This document shows positions 12,977-25,422 of a DNA stretch of 64,000 bases, in pieces. This DNA comes from Sipunculus nudus. Lineage: Eukaryota; Annelida; Sipuncula; Golfingiida; Sipunculidae. The translations under genes were made by a program, and so were the position numbers. Position 1 is the first letter of the stretch, and each line of letters starts with the position of its first letter. The stretch is taken from positions 59,494,250-59,558,249 of the forward strand of contig CM049318.1 in assembly GCA_026874595.1 (NCBI GenBank), given 5' to 3'. Under the pieces are notes generated by a model. That model made no database searches and was not told the origin of the DNA. It saw only the letters and a list, made by a program, of their open reading frames with translations.

Positions 12977-15900
12977 CACCTAGCTATTACGACCACTAGA
13001 TTTCAGCCCCTTTTGAAATTCCGTTATATTATCTATAGATAAAACCTGTGAAATATGACCACCTGGCTTTTACGGATTACGGACAGTTTTTCCAGACCAA
13101 AGTGACCTATTACTAATTAATTTACCTGCCTAATGCGGGCACTGTTTGTGCACTCAATAAACAGCCCTGACCGGTCGATTGATTGATCATGCGTGAAGTT
13201 GCGGTCACTGTTTGTTTTACTTGTGTGCGTGTGTACGGAGCACAGGCTGATGATTAATGGGATCCTGGGCTGGGCCTGGAGCCCAAGGCGGGCAACGTGA
13301 CTGGCTCACACGACCTATTAATCCATATGATCCACATACCCCGAAGTTAATCTTTGACCTATGCCTCTGTGATCTGTCTTTGCATTACATAATATTACAC
13401 ATATAAGTACATGTAAATTTGTTTGCGATTACATAATACATGTAACACAAAGATCGTTTCCATCTGCAAATATGTTTTTAGCTCAGCTGACTATAAGTCA
13501 TCTGAGCTATAGTCGTGGTCCTTTGTCCGTCGTCCGTCCGTTAACAGGGCACGTTGGACCTACGAATCCAAAATTCTGCATACCATCAGATGTCCCCAAA
13601 ATCTCCTACCATACCGAAAAATGGGTCATTAGGACCTCGTTCCTTCGAGATATTAAGGAAAAACCTCGGTTTTCCATAAGAAAGCCATTTTTACAATTCA
13701 ATCCTGGCTTATATCAAAACAACTGATCTGTTTTTGATCATATTAAGTATTCATATTCGTCCATACATTTTCTGTTCACATACCAAAAATTAGGTCAGTA
13801 TTGGGTATTATTTTGAAGTTATGGGCCCAAATATAATGCAATTTTTAAAAAATCAGGAAATATATTTGCTCACTTAACATGAGAATTGCTGTAGCTGGAG
13901 ACTATTTTTCAAGAATATAAACTTATTTAATCAAGATTCAATTGTTTACCCAAAATTAGATCTAAATTTTGCAAATTTTTTTAAGTTATTAGCATAAATA
14001 AAAAATCAATACCTTAAGTTTTGTCCAACTTTGGCAATGGCACGTTTTTTCCCTGTAAGCACTGTTGATTTAATTTTCACAGCATATATACATAAGGATT
14101 TAATCTTTAAAAAATCTGAAATTTCAAAGGATTTGTTTGAAAAGAGTAGCTTTTGTTCAAGTTTTCATACACCATGTCAAGTGTTGTTTACATCTAGCCC
14201 ACCTAGTAGTACAGCCTTCACTTGCATTATGTAACCCACCCCAGCCAGCTTGCCTTGGCTCAGCTTGGCCACTACTAGCAGGCTTCCCCTCTGGCCTGCA
14301 CTCCCCCCCTCCCCCAGCTGGTGCCCAAACTAGATAAATGTTATAATTTTCTGTATTTTATTTTATTCTTGGCTATGCTAAATTTTAGATTTTGTGTTGT
14401 ACCACCAGGGTTACAATGATTAAAGTGCACATTTAATTGTGTCCACAAAGTGATGTATTGCTATGAAAGTGTGTATATTCATCAGATAAGTAATGCTTTA
14501 CTTCAGAAGAGTAAAACTTTACCAGGTGTGAACGTGTCTATTAATTCCAGTAATTAATTATAGCTGAGATTGTAATAAGCATAATGATATTTTTTGTCCC
14601 TCATTCAACCAACAGTGAATATACTTTATTTGAAAAGATGTTTTTATTTTGATCAAATTTACTGAATCTTTTATTTTATTTCGGTGAATAAAACTAAGCA
14701 TGTACTGAAAACTCCAATGTGCAAAACTGTTTAATAGGGATTCAAGGAATAATCTTGTTGATGCCATGTTGTGGCATTATTGTATCCGCCAAAACGAAGT
14801 TTTGCGGATACTATGTTTTTGACCGGGTTCCGCCGCCGCCGCCGCCGCCGCGTTCGTTTCCGGAGAACTCCGCTGAGACTACTGGACAGATTTTTCCGAA
14901 ACTTACACAAATTATCGGGTCACATGTGAACTGGTGCCTAACCAAGTGACCTTGACCTCTGACCTTTCGTCTCTGCCCAGCGTCCGTTTGTGCGTCTGTT
15001 TCCACACATAAACCCATATATCTCGGGAACCGTTTGACCGATCCGGAAAATTTTTTTACACAAATGTAGCCCTGGGATAGCTTTATAACATACACAACAA
15101 AAGGTGGCGCCACCTGCAACCATGTTTGCACAGTGTCCATTTGTTCATCTGCCTTTGGTTAAAATCACTCATATCTCTGCAGTGGTTTGACTAATTCACC
15201 TAAAAGGTGGTATGCATATACATCCTAGATAGCTTTCTTGATTTTATGACAGGTGGCGCCACCTACATTCACATTAACGCTCCACACATAAACCCATATA
15301 TCTCGGGAACCGTTTGACCGATCCGGAAAAATTTTTTACACAAATGTAGCCCTGGGATAGCTTTATAACATACACAACAAAAGGTGGCGCCACCTGCAAC
15401 CATGTTTGCACAGTGTCCATTTGTTCATCTGCCTGGGGTTAAAATCACTCATATCTCTGCAGTGGTTTGACTAATTCACCTAAAAGTTGGTATGCATATA
15501 CATCCTAGATAGCTTTCTTGATTTTATGACAGGTGGCGCCACCTACATTCACATTAACGCTCCACACATAAACCCATATATCTCGGGAACCGTTTGACCG
15601 ATCCGGAAAATTTTTTTACACAAATGTAGCCCTGGGATAGCTTTATAACATACACAACAAACGGTGGCGCCACCTGCAACCATGTTTGCACAGTGTCCAT
15701 TTGTTAATCTGCCTTTGGTTAAAATCAATCATATCTCTGCAGTGGTTTGACCAAATTACCTGAAATTCAGCATGCTTATACATCCCGCATAGCTTTCTTG
15801 ATTTTATGACAGGTGGCGCCACCTACATTCACGTTCACGCTGTAGACATCCATGCTTATATCTCTGGACTTATTCAACCAATCAGGAAAATTTTTTTACA

Positions 15901-18900
15901 CAAATGTAGCCCTTGGATAGCGTTATAACATGAACAAAAATGATGGCGCCACCTGCAGCCATTTTGGCACAGCGTCCATCTGTTTGTCTGCTGTGGAATA
16001 AAATTACTCATATCTCTGCAGTGGTTTGACTTTTCCACATGAAAATTTGCATGTGTATATATCTTGGATAGTTTCTCATTCAAATAACAGGTGGCGCCAC
16101 CTACAATCATGTTTATGTGGCAGAGATCCATTCTAATATTTAACACATGTAACTCTATATCCCCTTGCCACTCAATCCATGCCTTACTTCACCCGTCCTT
16201 CTTTGATTTTGACGGATGCACGTAGTCGCTTGTCGACTACCCGTATTCTAGTTTTCTTTTAAATTCAGTTTGAACATTTTATTTAAAAATAATAAAATAT
16301 ATGTGTATGCATAATATAACCCAATATGAGCTACAATCTGGATATATAATGATTGCAACTTAGAATTCTAATATTGTAATTTATATTTTCATTTTTTCAC
16401 AAATTTTTAACACTTGTAAATAAAAAAATGAATAAGATAAAAACTATTAATAGAAAAAGTGGATATGCTAAAAAATAGGCTTATATATAAACTTAAATGC
16501 CTTATTCCCTTGAAAGTGAAATAAAGGTATTAGTCCATTCTGTCCCCTTGACTGTCCATCTGTAAATTTTTCATATGCATCACAGTATCTCAAAACTTTT
16601 ACTGTTTTTCTTCATGACAGTCTTGTCAGAGTATTAGTTTGCAATCATATATTTAGAACTTTACTATAACCAAGTATAGGAGGGCCTCTTTCCTTTTAGC
16701 TTCTCATTTGCTTATATAAATGAAAAACATTACAATAGAATATTTTTCATATTTTGCATTTGCAAAAATTTCAAACTTAAGCTGGGTGCCGTGACCCATG
16801 GGTCCTTTGTTTATATTCTGGATTCTCAACATCATTGTTTGGCTAAAACTGAATAATTACCAGACATGGTGCAAATACTTTGCAAATGTATTTGAATACG
16901 AATATGAATATGTAATCCATTATAAAATTTCTTGCATAAGAATGGGAATTCGGGTAAAAATGAAAGTATTTGAATACCAGTGCAAATACTTTTAAAATGT
17001 ATTCATGAATGCATTCATGAATATATTCTATAATATTATTTTGATAATCATTTCAGTTATATTTTATTAAAAAAATCATATGATTCTCTTATTATTTTTA
17101 ATAAAAATTATATTTGGCACAATGTTTGTTATTAAATTTTAATAAATAGTTAAACTCTTATCTTATATGTGCTGCTAATCAGTTATATGGCCAAGTCAAA
17201 ATCTGTACGACAATAGGACTCCATTTGTTAAAAAAATGAGTGAAATCACTCTCTTCCCTGTCTCCAAAGAAATTATCAAAATCATACATAAGCATGATAA
17301 GCTAAACACCAACAACTCATAATACAGCTTATATTTATTTCCACACAAAACCAGCATGTGCGTCATTTCAAAATCAAAGTTTTTTTATCATGTATAACAG
17401 CTGAGCGCCGTGAACCATGTGTCCCTTGTTATTTATAGTCATAAAGATGTTCTAATATGTACATTTCCGTCATACATGTCAGCTAGATTTGTACAGTTCC
17501 AAATGTTCAGAACCTGTCAAATACGACCACCTGTCTATAACGACCACTTTGTCCAGTCCCTTGGGTGGTCGCATTAGACAGGTTCGACTGTATATATATA
17601 TATGGTAAATATATTATAAATAATATTATACATTTATTTTTATATTATATATTATATTATATCATATTAATATACTATATTACTTTATTTTATTTTATAT
17701 ATCATACATATATATATTATATATAATATTTATTACATAATATTTAATATGATAATTTAATATATTTGTTAGTACACAAACCATATTAAACAAAGCTGAG
17801 TGTCTCCGTGTCCCATGTCTAAAGAGCGTAGCATACTGAAGCTTAACTTAACCGCTAATTTAATATGAGTATATAGTACAACCTATCCTTTGAAAAAATG
17901 AAAACTTTACTGAGATTGGATAAATCGGGTTTTCTGTTAGAATTTCCCATAAGGCATTTGTATGCAGTATTTGTTCACCTGCAGGTGTTCGTAAGGTATT
18001 TGCCACAGTCCTACATGAACACAACGTCAGGACCACGAGAATACCTCACGAGATAGGCCTTGAGGACCTCCCTCCTGGTGAAATCACCGATTTATTAAAT
18101 GAATTCATACAACAGGCTGCGGACAGTCGAGATGTTATGAAGAAGGAAAACGTGATGTAAGCCTTTCTAAAAAAATATTCTGACTATACAAAAGAAGACC
18201 ACGATCGGCACATTATGTAGACTGACCAAGTTGGTAAAGCTAATATGACGTTCTCTTCATATATTTCAATACGTAGGACAGGTAGTGCTGTCTGGTGGCA
18301 AAAAATATAACTAATTTATAGTCCTCTGACCGACATGCTTTACCTAGCCATCACGACTCATTTACGCTTTTTGAGGGAAAGGCTCACGTTTTATTTTACA
18401 TATTATAATATCCCACATAATTTCTATTGGCCTACTGCATCGATCAACTGCGATGCTCGTCTTTAAGAATCTGACTCGAAATTATCTCTGATTTCTAGGA
18501 AACAAAATATTACAAAACTGATAAAGGCCAAATCCCCGGAGGCCGCTTCATTAGGTAACTTAGATTGAGGAGTTCCTCATGTACACTGCTACCAGGGGCG
18601 GATCCCAAATTTAGGAAAAGGGGGGTCTAACCGAGGAGGACCAATGAAAACCCTTAAAAGGTCCCCTGGTTGGGGAAAGGAGGGGAGGTCCAGGACACAA
18701 GGTTCTGTCTGAAACCCTTAAAAATAGGTTGCAGCGGATGAAAAAGGCGGGTCCGGACCACCTGGATTCGCATCTGGCTACAAACTAATTTATCACAAAG
18801 TCAGTATTTTTGGAAGAGTGCGCTATGGCAGGCCAATAGTGGGATGGAATCAGAGCTTCACGGGTAGAAGAATCAGAACATTCAGTTAGACATAGCAACA

Positions 18901-19391
18901 ATCAGACATTGTTAGTTATACCTAATATATACATTATATATACTTTATATCTGAAATTATATACAAAATATGTGCATTCGTGTATATCCTTTGAAACAAT
19001 TATAATTCGCTTACGCTAAGCCATATTCCTAAACTTAATATACTATTATTCAAACAGGTCCACGGATACGTTTGCCGGCCTTGGTACCATGGGTAAATTT
19101 TTGGGTCTAGACCTGACCCTTGAAAAACTTCAGACGTCCATTCTACGTGGCTTTGAGACGGCTGCTCGTGAACGGAAACAAAGTGACCGGAAGCAAACCT
19201 GTGAACTGATGGTTCACCCGGGCTATCCCAGCATTCCCGGCCAAGGAGGCTGTGGACAGGGACCTGACGGGTTTTCTCTTTCAGAAGATCGGCAGCTTGA
19301 AGTCACAGTCTTAACAAGTCCAGGAATGCACAGATTCTACAAGGATAATAACATTGAACTAATCAGTTTTAGTGATCTTACTGAAGTGTAG
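11491..19391 (+). CDS. YDJC: YdjC-type carbohydrate (chito-oligosaccharide) deacetylase, five exons
   Basis: Coding exons: 11491-11662, 12322-12452, 12795-12894, 17985-18156 and 19058-19391; 909 nt and about 302 aa, close to animal YDJC length. The family is a metal-dependent carbohydrate deacetylase fold; the animal substrate is not settled. Visible family marks are INADDFG at residues 6-12, GLHLNL with His60, HVDGHQHVH with H123, D125 and H127, and late ELMVHPGYPS and GGCGQGPDGFS. All metal/catalytic positions expected from bacterial YdjC are present. Junction phases (1, 0, 1, 2) agree across exons. The second donor is non-canonical, GAG followed by GGAAGT; a rival junction at 12456/12802 would give 301 aa. 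An upstream in-frame ATG at 11431 exists, but homology starts at 11491 and a TAG acceptor-like site at 11468-11470 suggests a 5'UTR exon. Introns hold a Helitron-like element and microsatellites. Confidence 0.9.
12322..12452 (+). CDS. YDJC: YDJC-like exon 2
   Basis: Follows acceptor TTTAAG. Its first codon is completed by exon 1's last base, giving GLHLNLTEGRPLSDCG with the metal-site His60, then GFFLGMFGFR, a conserved family stretch. By homology the exon should end after VDMEE at 12452, where the genome reads GGAAGT instead of GTAAGT. The nearest GT is at 12457-12458. Confidence 0.8.
12795..12894 (+). CDS. YDJC: YDJC-like exon 3
   Basis: Begins after TTTTACAG with VRGEIAKQLEEF and contains GHVDGHQHVHLLP, the His-rich metal/catalytic motif. 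It ends phase 1 at GTATAT. A second AG at 12800-12801 could serve as a rival acceptor that keeps frame if exon 2 ends at 12456. A (TA)n run of about 55 bp starts 20 bp into the next intron. Confidence 0.88.
12917..12970. repeat. (TA)n microsatellite in YDJC-like intron 3
   Basis: Pure TA run. It is followed at about 12975-13110 by a degenerate GACCACC-family repeat, related to 17511-17595 and 50815-50890. Confidence 0.9.
13481..14335 (+). repeat. AGCTCAGCTGACT-family dispersed repeat
   Basis: Starts AGCTCAGCTGACTATAAG, then TCATCTGAGCTATAG and a GTCCGTCGTCCGTCCG stretch. The same start occurs at 58764 and 59579. The 3' part is T-rich, ending about CCCAAACTAG. No coding capacity. Confidence 0.5.
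14785..16251 (+). mobile_element. Helitron-like non-autonomous element, copy B
   Basis: Same terminal structure as copy A: TC after A, CTAG before T, 3' hairpin GTAGTCG/CGACTAC, 5' hairpin TCCGCCAAAACG..GTTTTGCGGA. The body contains three near-identical 280-bp repeats starting at 15001, 15281 and 15561, each with two half-units that carry GGTGGCGCCACC. It lies wholly within YDJC-like intron 3, in the gene's orientation. Confidence 0.78.
16252..17984. other. AT-rich part of YDJC-like intron 3
   Basis: No exon pattern seen. It holds two fragments of a GCTGnGnGCCGTGACCCATGGGTCC type repeat (about 16780 and 17400), a GACCACC...GGTGGTCGCATTAGACAGG hairpin repeat at 17511-17592, and TA-rich sequence to 17770. 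Confidence 0.45.
17985..18156 (+). CDS. YDJC: YDJC-like exon 4
   Basis: After acceptor CACCTGCAG, phase 1 in and phase 2 out at GTAAGC. Encodes VRKVFATVLHEHNVRTTRIP and a helical, Glu/Leu-rich segment ending KKENV, matching the mid-part of animal YDJC proteins. Confidence 0.85.
18592..18785. repeat. CAGGGGCGGATCCAG-family MITE, copy 2 (intronic)
   Basis: Starts CCAGGGGCGGATCC and ends near CACCTGGATTCGCATCTGG, with internal GAGGAGGACCAATGAAAACC and GTTGCAGCGGATGAAAAAG. Same family as 1930-2136. Confidence 0.55.
19058..19391 (+). CDS. YDJC: YDJC-like exon 5 (terminal)
   Basis: After acceptor TTCAAACAG. The split codon AT+G gives Met, then STDTFAGLGTMG, ELMVHPGYPS and GGCGQGPDGFS, which are family C-terminal motifs. 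Stop TAG at 19389-19391. Confidence 0.9.
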
Positions 19392-19768
19392 TGATGAAAA
19401 TTATCAGAAGATTATTTTAGGTTGGCTAAATAGTCACAAAAATATAAAAATATAATGTAATACAGATGTATTTTGTATGTTGTTATTGTTAACACTAGCA
19501 TGCTACCCGTTCTTGCGTAGTTCATGTATTTGCTGCTAGATGGCGCTGCGGTACGTAGTCCCTTGGGGGAAAAATAATGTTGAATTTCTCAGGATATAGG
19601 CGAAATATTGGATATAACCTCAGTACAAATAAAAAAAAAAATGTTTTCGAGGCGTGGTCATAGAGGAGGTGCGTGACAACGACAGAGGAGCACCGCCGTC
19701 AATTATTATATGTAGCTGAATAGTTTAATCCAAAGTATTCTTATATTTTAATGGTATCTTGTCGTCTT

Positions 19769-19774
19769 AATAAA
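19769..19774 (+). terminator. Candidate polyadenylation signal for the YDJC-like gene
   Basis: AATAAA 378 nt after the stop. A second AATAAA lies at 20006-20011. Which is used cannot be told from sequence alone. Confidence 0.5.
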
Positions 19775-20063
19775 AGCTTAATATTGTGTACTAACTACAT
19801 TTTGTTGGCCTAATGTATGTATATAATATTCTGTAGTATAACTTGTACTGATCTTCACCTGGTTTTCTATCTAGCCCGGTATATTAACGTTTTCATGATT
19901 ATTTGGTATTTACTCTCTTAGTTTAATATTTTCTGTCATTTATGTAACTTTAATCGGATAATGGCTTGTCAACAGCTCACACATACTTGTACATTGTATA
20001 GGCATAATAAATATATCTTATATTATCTTGTCTTATTGTGTAATAGAAATAATAATATTTAAA

Positions 20064-20064
<1 letters not shown>

Positions 20065-20119
<55 letters not shown>
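20065..20119. repeat. (TA)n microsatellite
   Basis: Pure TA run. The rest of 19392-21110 is AT-rich intergenic sequence with no gene recognised. Confidence 0.9.
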
Positions 20120-20121
<2 letters not shown>

Positions 20122-21117
20122 GCTTTGCAATATGGAAGGTTCATCAGATCAGTACTGACCTATTAATATAACGCTCGAGTCTAATAAAACTTCTTATAAT
20201 GTACTTCAGATGTGTCGATAGACAGGGTATTTAACGATATGCCGCTGCACCGACACATTGCGACTTAAAGCCAGTGTCGTATTTTGTCACAACACTTTAT
20301 ATATGTTAAATTTACCGACGAAAAATTGAAAGATATGATTGTCTTATTGTGTGCTGATTATTTTTTATGATGAGGTTTAGTTATCTTAGGAAGAACATAT
20401 TTTTTGTTATTTGATCCACAATATACCTTATATGTATTATGCATAACATGGTAAGCGATGTATCCGATATTGTCTCATATTGTGAGAAAATGTACCATAA
20501 GCTTTCGGATTAAAGTGATCAGGTATAATCATCAAGGAAATTGTTGACTGTTATAAGTTTTATATCACTGCATAGTTTAGCATAGAGCATGGTCTCAACA
20601 TTATAAGAACTTTATTTTTATCTGTTGTTATTTCAAAGTACCTGGGTGATTTCGGATCGGAAGTTATTCCTATTTTGAGATATCGAAATATTATTTCGTT
20701 CGACCGATATATCTCGTTAACATTTTCTTCATATAACATTTCGTCAAAATTAGTAAATATTACATTTAAATACGTCAATATTTGGATATCGCGCAATAAT
20801 ACCCTGAGATCTTGACAAAATAATATCTCGAACTATATGCGTTTCGCCGGCAATAGCATCAGTTCACGCAGTGCATACACGCATCCGTAAACATTAATTG
20901 CGTACACGAACTATGAATTAAATTTAAAAGAAACCAATCCAAGGAGTATATATTATTTAGGGTATAACATTTAAACGTAAAGTTAATATATGGTTTACAA
21001 ATACTTTAATATTAATCTCACCTGCAAAGAAAAAGATTCTCAATTTTAGACTCAAAATGTAAGTCTTTTATTATAATACTGCATGCAAAAGCCGTTTATT
21101 CATTGGCTTGTGTGAAC

Positions 21118-22565
21118 GGCGATACAGTCAGTCACCATAAGGCCAAACATGGAAAACCTTGTAATTTGTTTATTGGCATTGTGTGGCCTGAAACGTCATA
21201 TTCAGCCAACCATGACCGCATACTTGCTGGGACACCGAGTAACCGGCGATACAGTCAGTCACCATAAGGCCAAACAGGAAAACCTTGTAATTTGTTTATT
21301 GGCATTGTGTGGCCTTAAATGTCATATTCAGCCAACCATGACCGCATACTTGCTGGGACACCGAGTAACCGGCGATACAGTCAGTCACCATAAGGCCAAA
21401 CAGGAAAACCTTGTTATTTGTTTATTGGCATTGAGTGGCCTGAAACGTTATACTCAGCCAACCATGACCGCATACTTGCTGGGACACCGAGTAACCGGCG
21501 ATACAGTCAGTCATCATAAAACCAAACATGGAAAACCTTGTAATTTGTTTATTGGCATTGTGTGGCCTGAAACGTCATATTCAGCCAACCATGACCGCAT
21601 ACTTGCTGGGACACCGAGAAACCGGCGATTCAGTCAGTCACCATAAGGCCAAACATGGAAAACCTTGTAATTTGTTTATTGGCATTGTGTGGCCTGAAAC
21701 GTCATATTCAGCCAACCATGACCGCATACTTGCTGGGACACCGAGTAACCGGCGATACAGTCAGTCACCATAAGGCCAAACATGGAAAACCTTGTAATTT
21801 GTTTATTGGCATTGTGTGGCTTGAAACGTCATATTCAGCCAACCATGACCGCATACTTGCTGTGGCACCAAGTAACCGGCGATACAGTCAGTCACCATAA
21901 GGCCAAACAGGAAAACCTTGTTATTTGTTTATTGGCATTGTGTGGCCTGAAACGTTATATTCAGCCAACCATGACCGCATACTTGCTGTGACACCAAGTA
22001 ACCGGCGATACAGTCAGTCACCATAAGGCCAAACATGGAAAACCTTGTAATTTGTTTATTGGCATTGTGTGGCCTTAAACGTCATATTCAGCAAACCATG
22101 ACCGCATACTTGCTGGGACACCGAGTGACCGGCGATACAGTCAGTCACCATAAGGCCAAACATGGAAAACCTTGTAATTTGTTTATTGGCATTGTGTGGT
22201 CTGAAACGTCATATTCAGCCAACCATGACTGCATACTTGCTGGGACACGGAGAAACCGGCGATACAGTCAGTCACCATAAGGCCAAACATGGAAAACCTT
22301 GTAATTTGTTTATTTGCATTGTGTGGTCTGAAACATCATATTCAGCCAACCATGACCGCATACTTGCTGGGACACCGAGTAACCGGCGATACAGTCAGTC
22401 ACCATAAGGCCAAACATGGAAAAACTTGTAATTTGTTTATTGGCATTGTGTGGTCTGAAACGTCATATTCAGCCAACGATGACCGCATACTTGCTGTGAC
22501 ACCAAGTAACCGGCGATACAGTCAGTCACCATAAGGCCAAACATGGAAAACCTTTTAATTTGTTC
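21118..22565. repeat. 127-bp satellite array, about 11 copies
   Basis: Head-to-tail units, each with GGAAAACCTTGTAATTTG, TTGGCATTGTGTGG, CAGCCAACCATGACCGCATA, GGGACACCGAGTAACCGG and CAGTCAGTCACCATAAGG. Landmark starts at 21528, 21655, 21782, 22035, 22162 and 22289 give 127 bp. A few copies with CAGG in place of CATGG are 126 bp, so open frames extend through them (165 aa at 21149-21646). Units are more than 90% alike by eye. Not a gene: all coding ability follows from the repeat. Confidence 0.92.
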
Positions 22566-22977
22566 AAAGGATGATGGGAACAAAAACAATATTGAGTGAG
22601 CGGGCAACTTTATATTATATACCTCCGCCATCAATATTATGTTTTCACCTTGATTCTTTGGTTATTTTTTCTATGAGCAACATCACACAAAATATGACCG
22701 GACGTTGCTGAAATTTTGTGTATTTTTAGGGCAAAACCAAGGAACCACCTATTAAATTCTTGAATTCAACCTCGATCAACAAAATGTATATTTATTTCAA
22801 AGGATTATTTGACATAGGGCGCTTTATTTGTCAACTGGGAGACTGCTCCATTTATTGCTATTTAGACTAGCATTTGTTAAGCAACTGACTTGGTGAACCC
22901 TTTTTTGTTGTGTGATAAATGTAAATATAAACTTATTTATTTTACATAGATTGTACAATAGTTATTGTAACTAATCG

Positions 22978-23165
22978 CGGCACTCTCCATGGCCCAGATT
23001 GTGGCTTTCAATAGACTGTAGAGGTGGAGGTAACCGGAGTACCCGGAGAAAACCACCGGCCTTGGACGGGCAACTACAACCCACTCTCATAGCCACGCCG
23101 GGGATCGAACCCGGGTCGCCAGCGGAGAGAGCCGAGCGTTTTACCCCTCGACTGTCCAGACTGTG
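22978..23165 (-). mobile_element. tRNA-derived SINE
   Basis: Read on the minus strand, the head contains CGACCCGGGTTCGATCCCCG, a match to the Pol III B box, preceded by a tRNA-like GTCGAGGGGTAAAACGCTCG. The body has the landmark GGAGAAAACCACCGGCCTTG (plus-strand reading). A second copy, interrupted by another element, is at 46184-46835. Confidence 0.7.
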
Positions 23166-23764
23166 ATAAGTACACGAAAGCCTGGTTAGAAGACTCCTGG
23201 TGGGAATATCAGGTATTCGTATAACAACACACATCTATTTTCCTCTTTTTCCTTGAGAATTTGCTAGCCGCCGCAAAATATGTGAGATTTGCCGCCCTTG
23301 ATATAGAGAAAAAACGATGTGCAGCTATTCTTAAAATGGTGTACATAAACAACACAAAGTTAAAGCTCTTTTCAGTGATATATGAAAGGAAACGTTACAA
23401 TTTATTTTCTGAGATTCCGGAAAGAGCAACAAATAGCCATATTAATACATATGCCCCCTTAAAATGAATGTCTTTCAAATTGTGTTAATATTAATGTTAA
23501 ACATCCAATTTGTACCTATCCTGACTGTACCTTAATCAAGTTTAGTGAATTTAGTTTATTTTCAAATTATTTATTTATCTTTTTTATATCTTTTATTTCA
23601 AAGATATTTTTCCAGGATAGCCTATTCAGCACAGTATGCTGATTTTCAATAGGGTCATGGGTCCAGTGAACATTTAAATAGTATACACATAAAAGGCATA
23701 TTTACTACACTTATCCTATATATGGACCCGACTCTACAAACCCGCCATTAATCCATGGGCCGAG

Positions 23765-24490
23765 AGCTAATGTTTAACATATTGGAACCACCCAGGGTGG
23801 CAAAACTTAAGTAGGTTTTTCTTAAAGGTCTATACCTATAGATTATATATTAGTATGATAACTGATCCAGAGTGGTAGCTTAGTCTTAGTTTTCTTGGTT
23901 TTCTTGTTATAATTAACTAAATACTGTGGAAAAGTCGATGCAGCTCAAAGGTTAACCTTTCACATAGGGTCAATCCTACTTAATTAAAGTGTTAGCCTGA
24001 ATGTCCAAAAATATTAAAAAGAGACAAGAAAACCAAGCTGGTACCAAAGATTAAATCAGAGAATAAATGATAATAGCGAAAATGTCATCAGTTCCTGAAA
24101 TCTTTAAATAAATGAATAAAACTACCAATTTTTCAGCAAATGTTATGGGGTAGGCGTAAATTTTAGTACCTGCCACTGATGACAGTTGTAAATAACTGCC
24201 ACATTTGACAAACTGTCAGAAAGCCCTCGGTCTTAGCTATCTGTTGAGACCATATGTGTTGTGATATGTTTTGTCTTCATGAAGTTATTAAATAAATCTA
24301 CGAAAAGGGCGATGCAGCTCAAAGTTTAAATTTTCATCTGGATCATTTCATTCAATTACGAATAACTAAGACTATAAGCTACCACTGTGGATCAGTTATC
24401 ATGCTAAAATATAATTTATAGGCATAGACCATAAAGAAAAACATGTTAAGTTTGCCACCCTGCGTGGTACCGATTATGCTCTTTACACAG
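23765..24490. repeat. Inverted-repeat element (about 130-bp arms)
   Basis: The left arm (about 23770-23900: CAGGGTGGCAAAACTTAAG ... TGATCCAGAGTGGTAGCTTA) is the reverse complement of the right arm (about 24365-24485: TAAGCTACCACTGTGGATCA ... AAGTTTGCCACCCTG). The central spacer also has a TGCAGCTCAAAG direct repeat at about 23939 and 24311. No coding potential. Probably a foldback or MITE. Confidence 0.55.
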
Positions 24491-24599
24491 CGCTTTAACT
24501 ATAGGTCTACTTCCTATATGGTTCTTTAGAAGCGTAAGATTTCCGCTGCCTCGGGAGCGTAGGTACCAAAATCTGCTCTGGCCCATGGACTATATGCAT

Positions 24600-25345
24600 G
24601 AGGTAGTGGCAACGCCATGTCCTTCAGCACTGCATAGCAGTGAGAGAGCAACTTCCCGAACAGGTAAGTCTGCCGAGCGAATCCTCGTTAGGGATGAGTG
24701 CGCGAGCACTTTGAATATGGAACACATATAGAATAAATATGTAAAATGCTGAACATATATAGCATGAAGATAAATACATGATGAGTACGCGAATACCTAC
24801 ATTTTAGTCTAAGAATTGTACACTCTAGGATATTAACTAAAACATATACAGCAATATGCAAACGAGAATATGACAATAGCAAATATTAGTATTATATTAG
24901 TAATATATAAATTAATATAAGTATATAAGTATATATAAATTGTTAAATGTTCTGTTACATTAAACTCTGTATATACGGGCTTAAAATGTCTTTGTCGAAG
25001 TCGGAAATCCAACCATGTGGCAACTGATCTCTAAGACAAGGGCTAGCATAATATGAAGCAGAAATATGTATAAGTATACATAACATCTAATTATAAATAT
25101 TAGGTATAGCGTCGGTAGAATGTTCACTGTTCGAGGTTGACTTGAGAATTAGCCGCCTGTTAGATGTTAAACGGATATTTCACGTGGCCTTTTGGAAAAA
25201 CATTTTCCCCTTCTCAGCAGCATAATATTTATTTTTTTGTTGTTGTGGCCTAACCAATGCCGCGCATCAGTATCTGTTCCCCAGCGCATCCCAGCATTCC
25301 GTTGTATCCGCTGACGCGACCCGCTAGTCACAGGTGCAGGTCACG
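24600..25345. other. Upstream region of the TSR-CUB gene
   Basis: No recognisable core promoter beyond an AT-rich CATAATATTTATTT at about 25221-25234. The 5'UTR start is not determinable. Local GC content rises over the last 80 bp before the start codon. Confidence 0.3.
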
Positions 25346-25422
25346 ATGGAAGCCAGAGATTGTTTTATGTCGGTTCTTATGTTTCTTGGAACCTGCTTTT
25401 TTACCATAACAACAGCTCAAAG
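25346..25422 (+). CDS. TSR-CUB gene exon 1: signal peptide
   Basis: [19 protein letters not shown] followed by TITTAQ: a hydrophobic core and an Ala-x-Ala-like end, typical of secretion signals. The start context is CACGATGG, with purine at -3 and G at +4. Ends phase 2 at GTAAAA. Confidence 0.8.

Noticed and set aside
21149-21646. 165-aa open frame in the satellite array
   Set aside because: It exists only because some units are 126 bp. The same frame breaks in 127-bp units, and there is no coding signal beyond the repeat.
21118-22565. CRISPR-like array
   Set aside because: 127-bp units repeat throughout with no unique spacers, and the genome is eukaryotic.
23261-23467. 68-aa plus-strand frame MLAAAKYVRFAALD...
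   Set aside because: No recognisable family, no clear splice context, and it is adjacent to a SINE. It could be chance in a short stretch.
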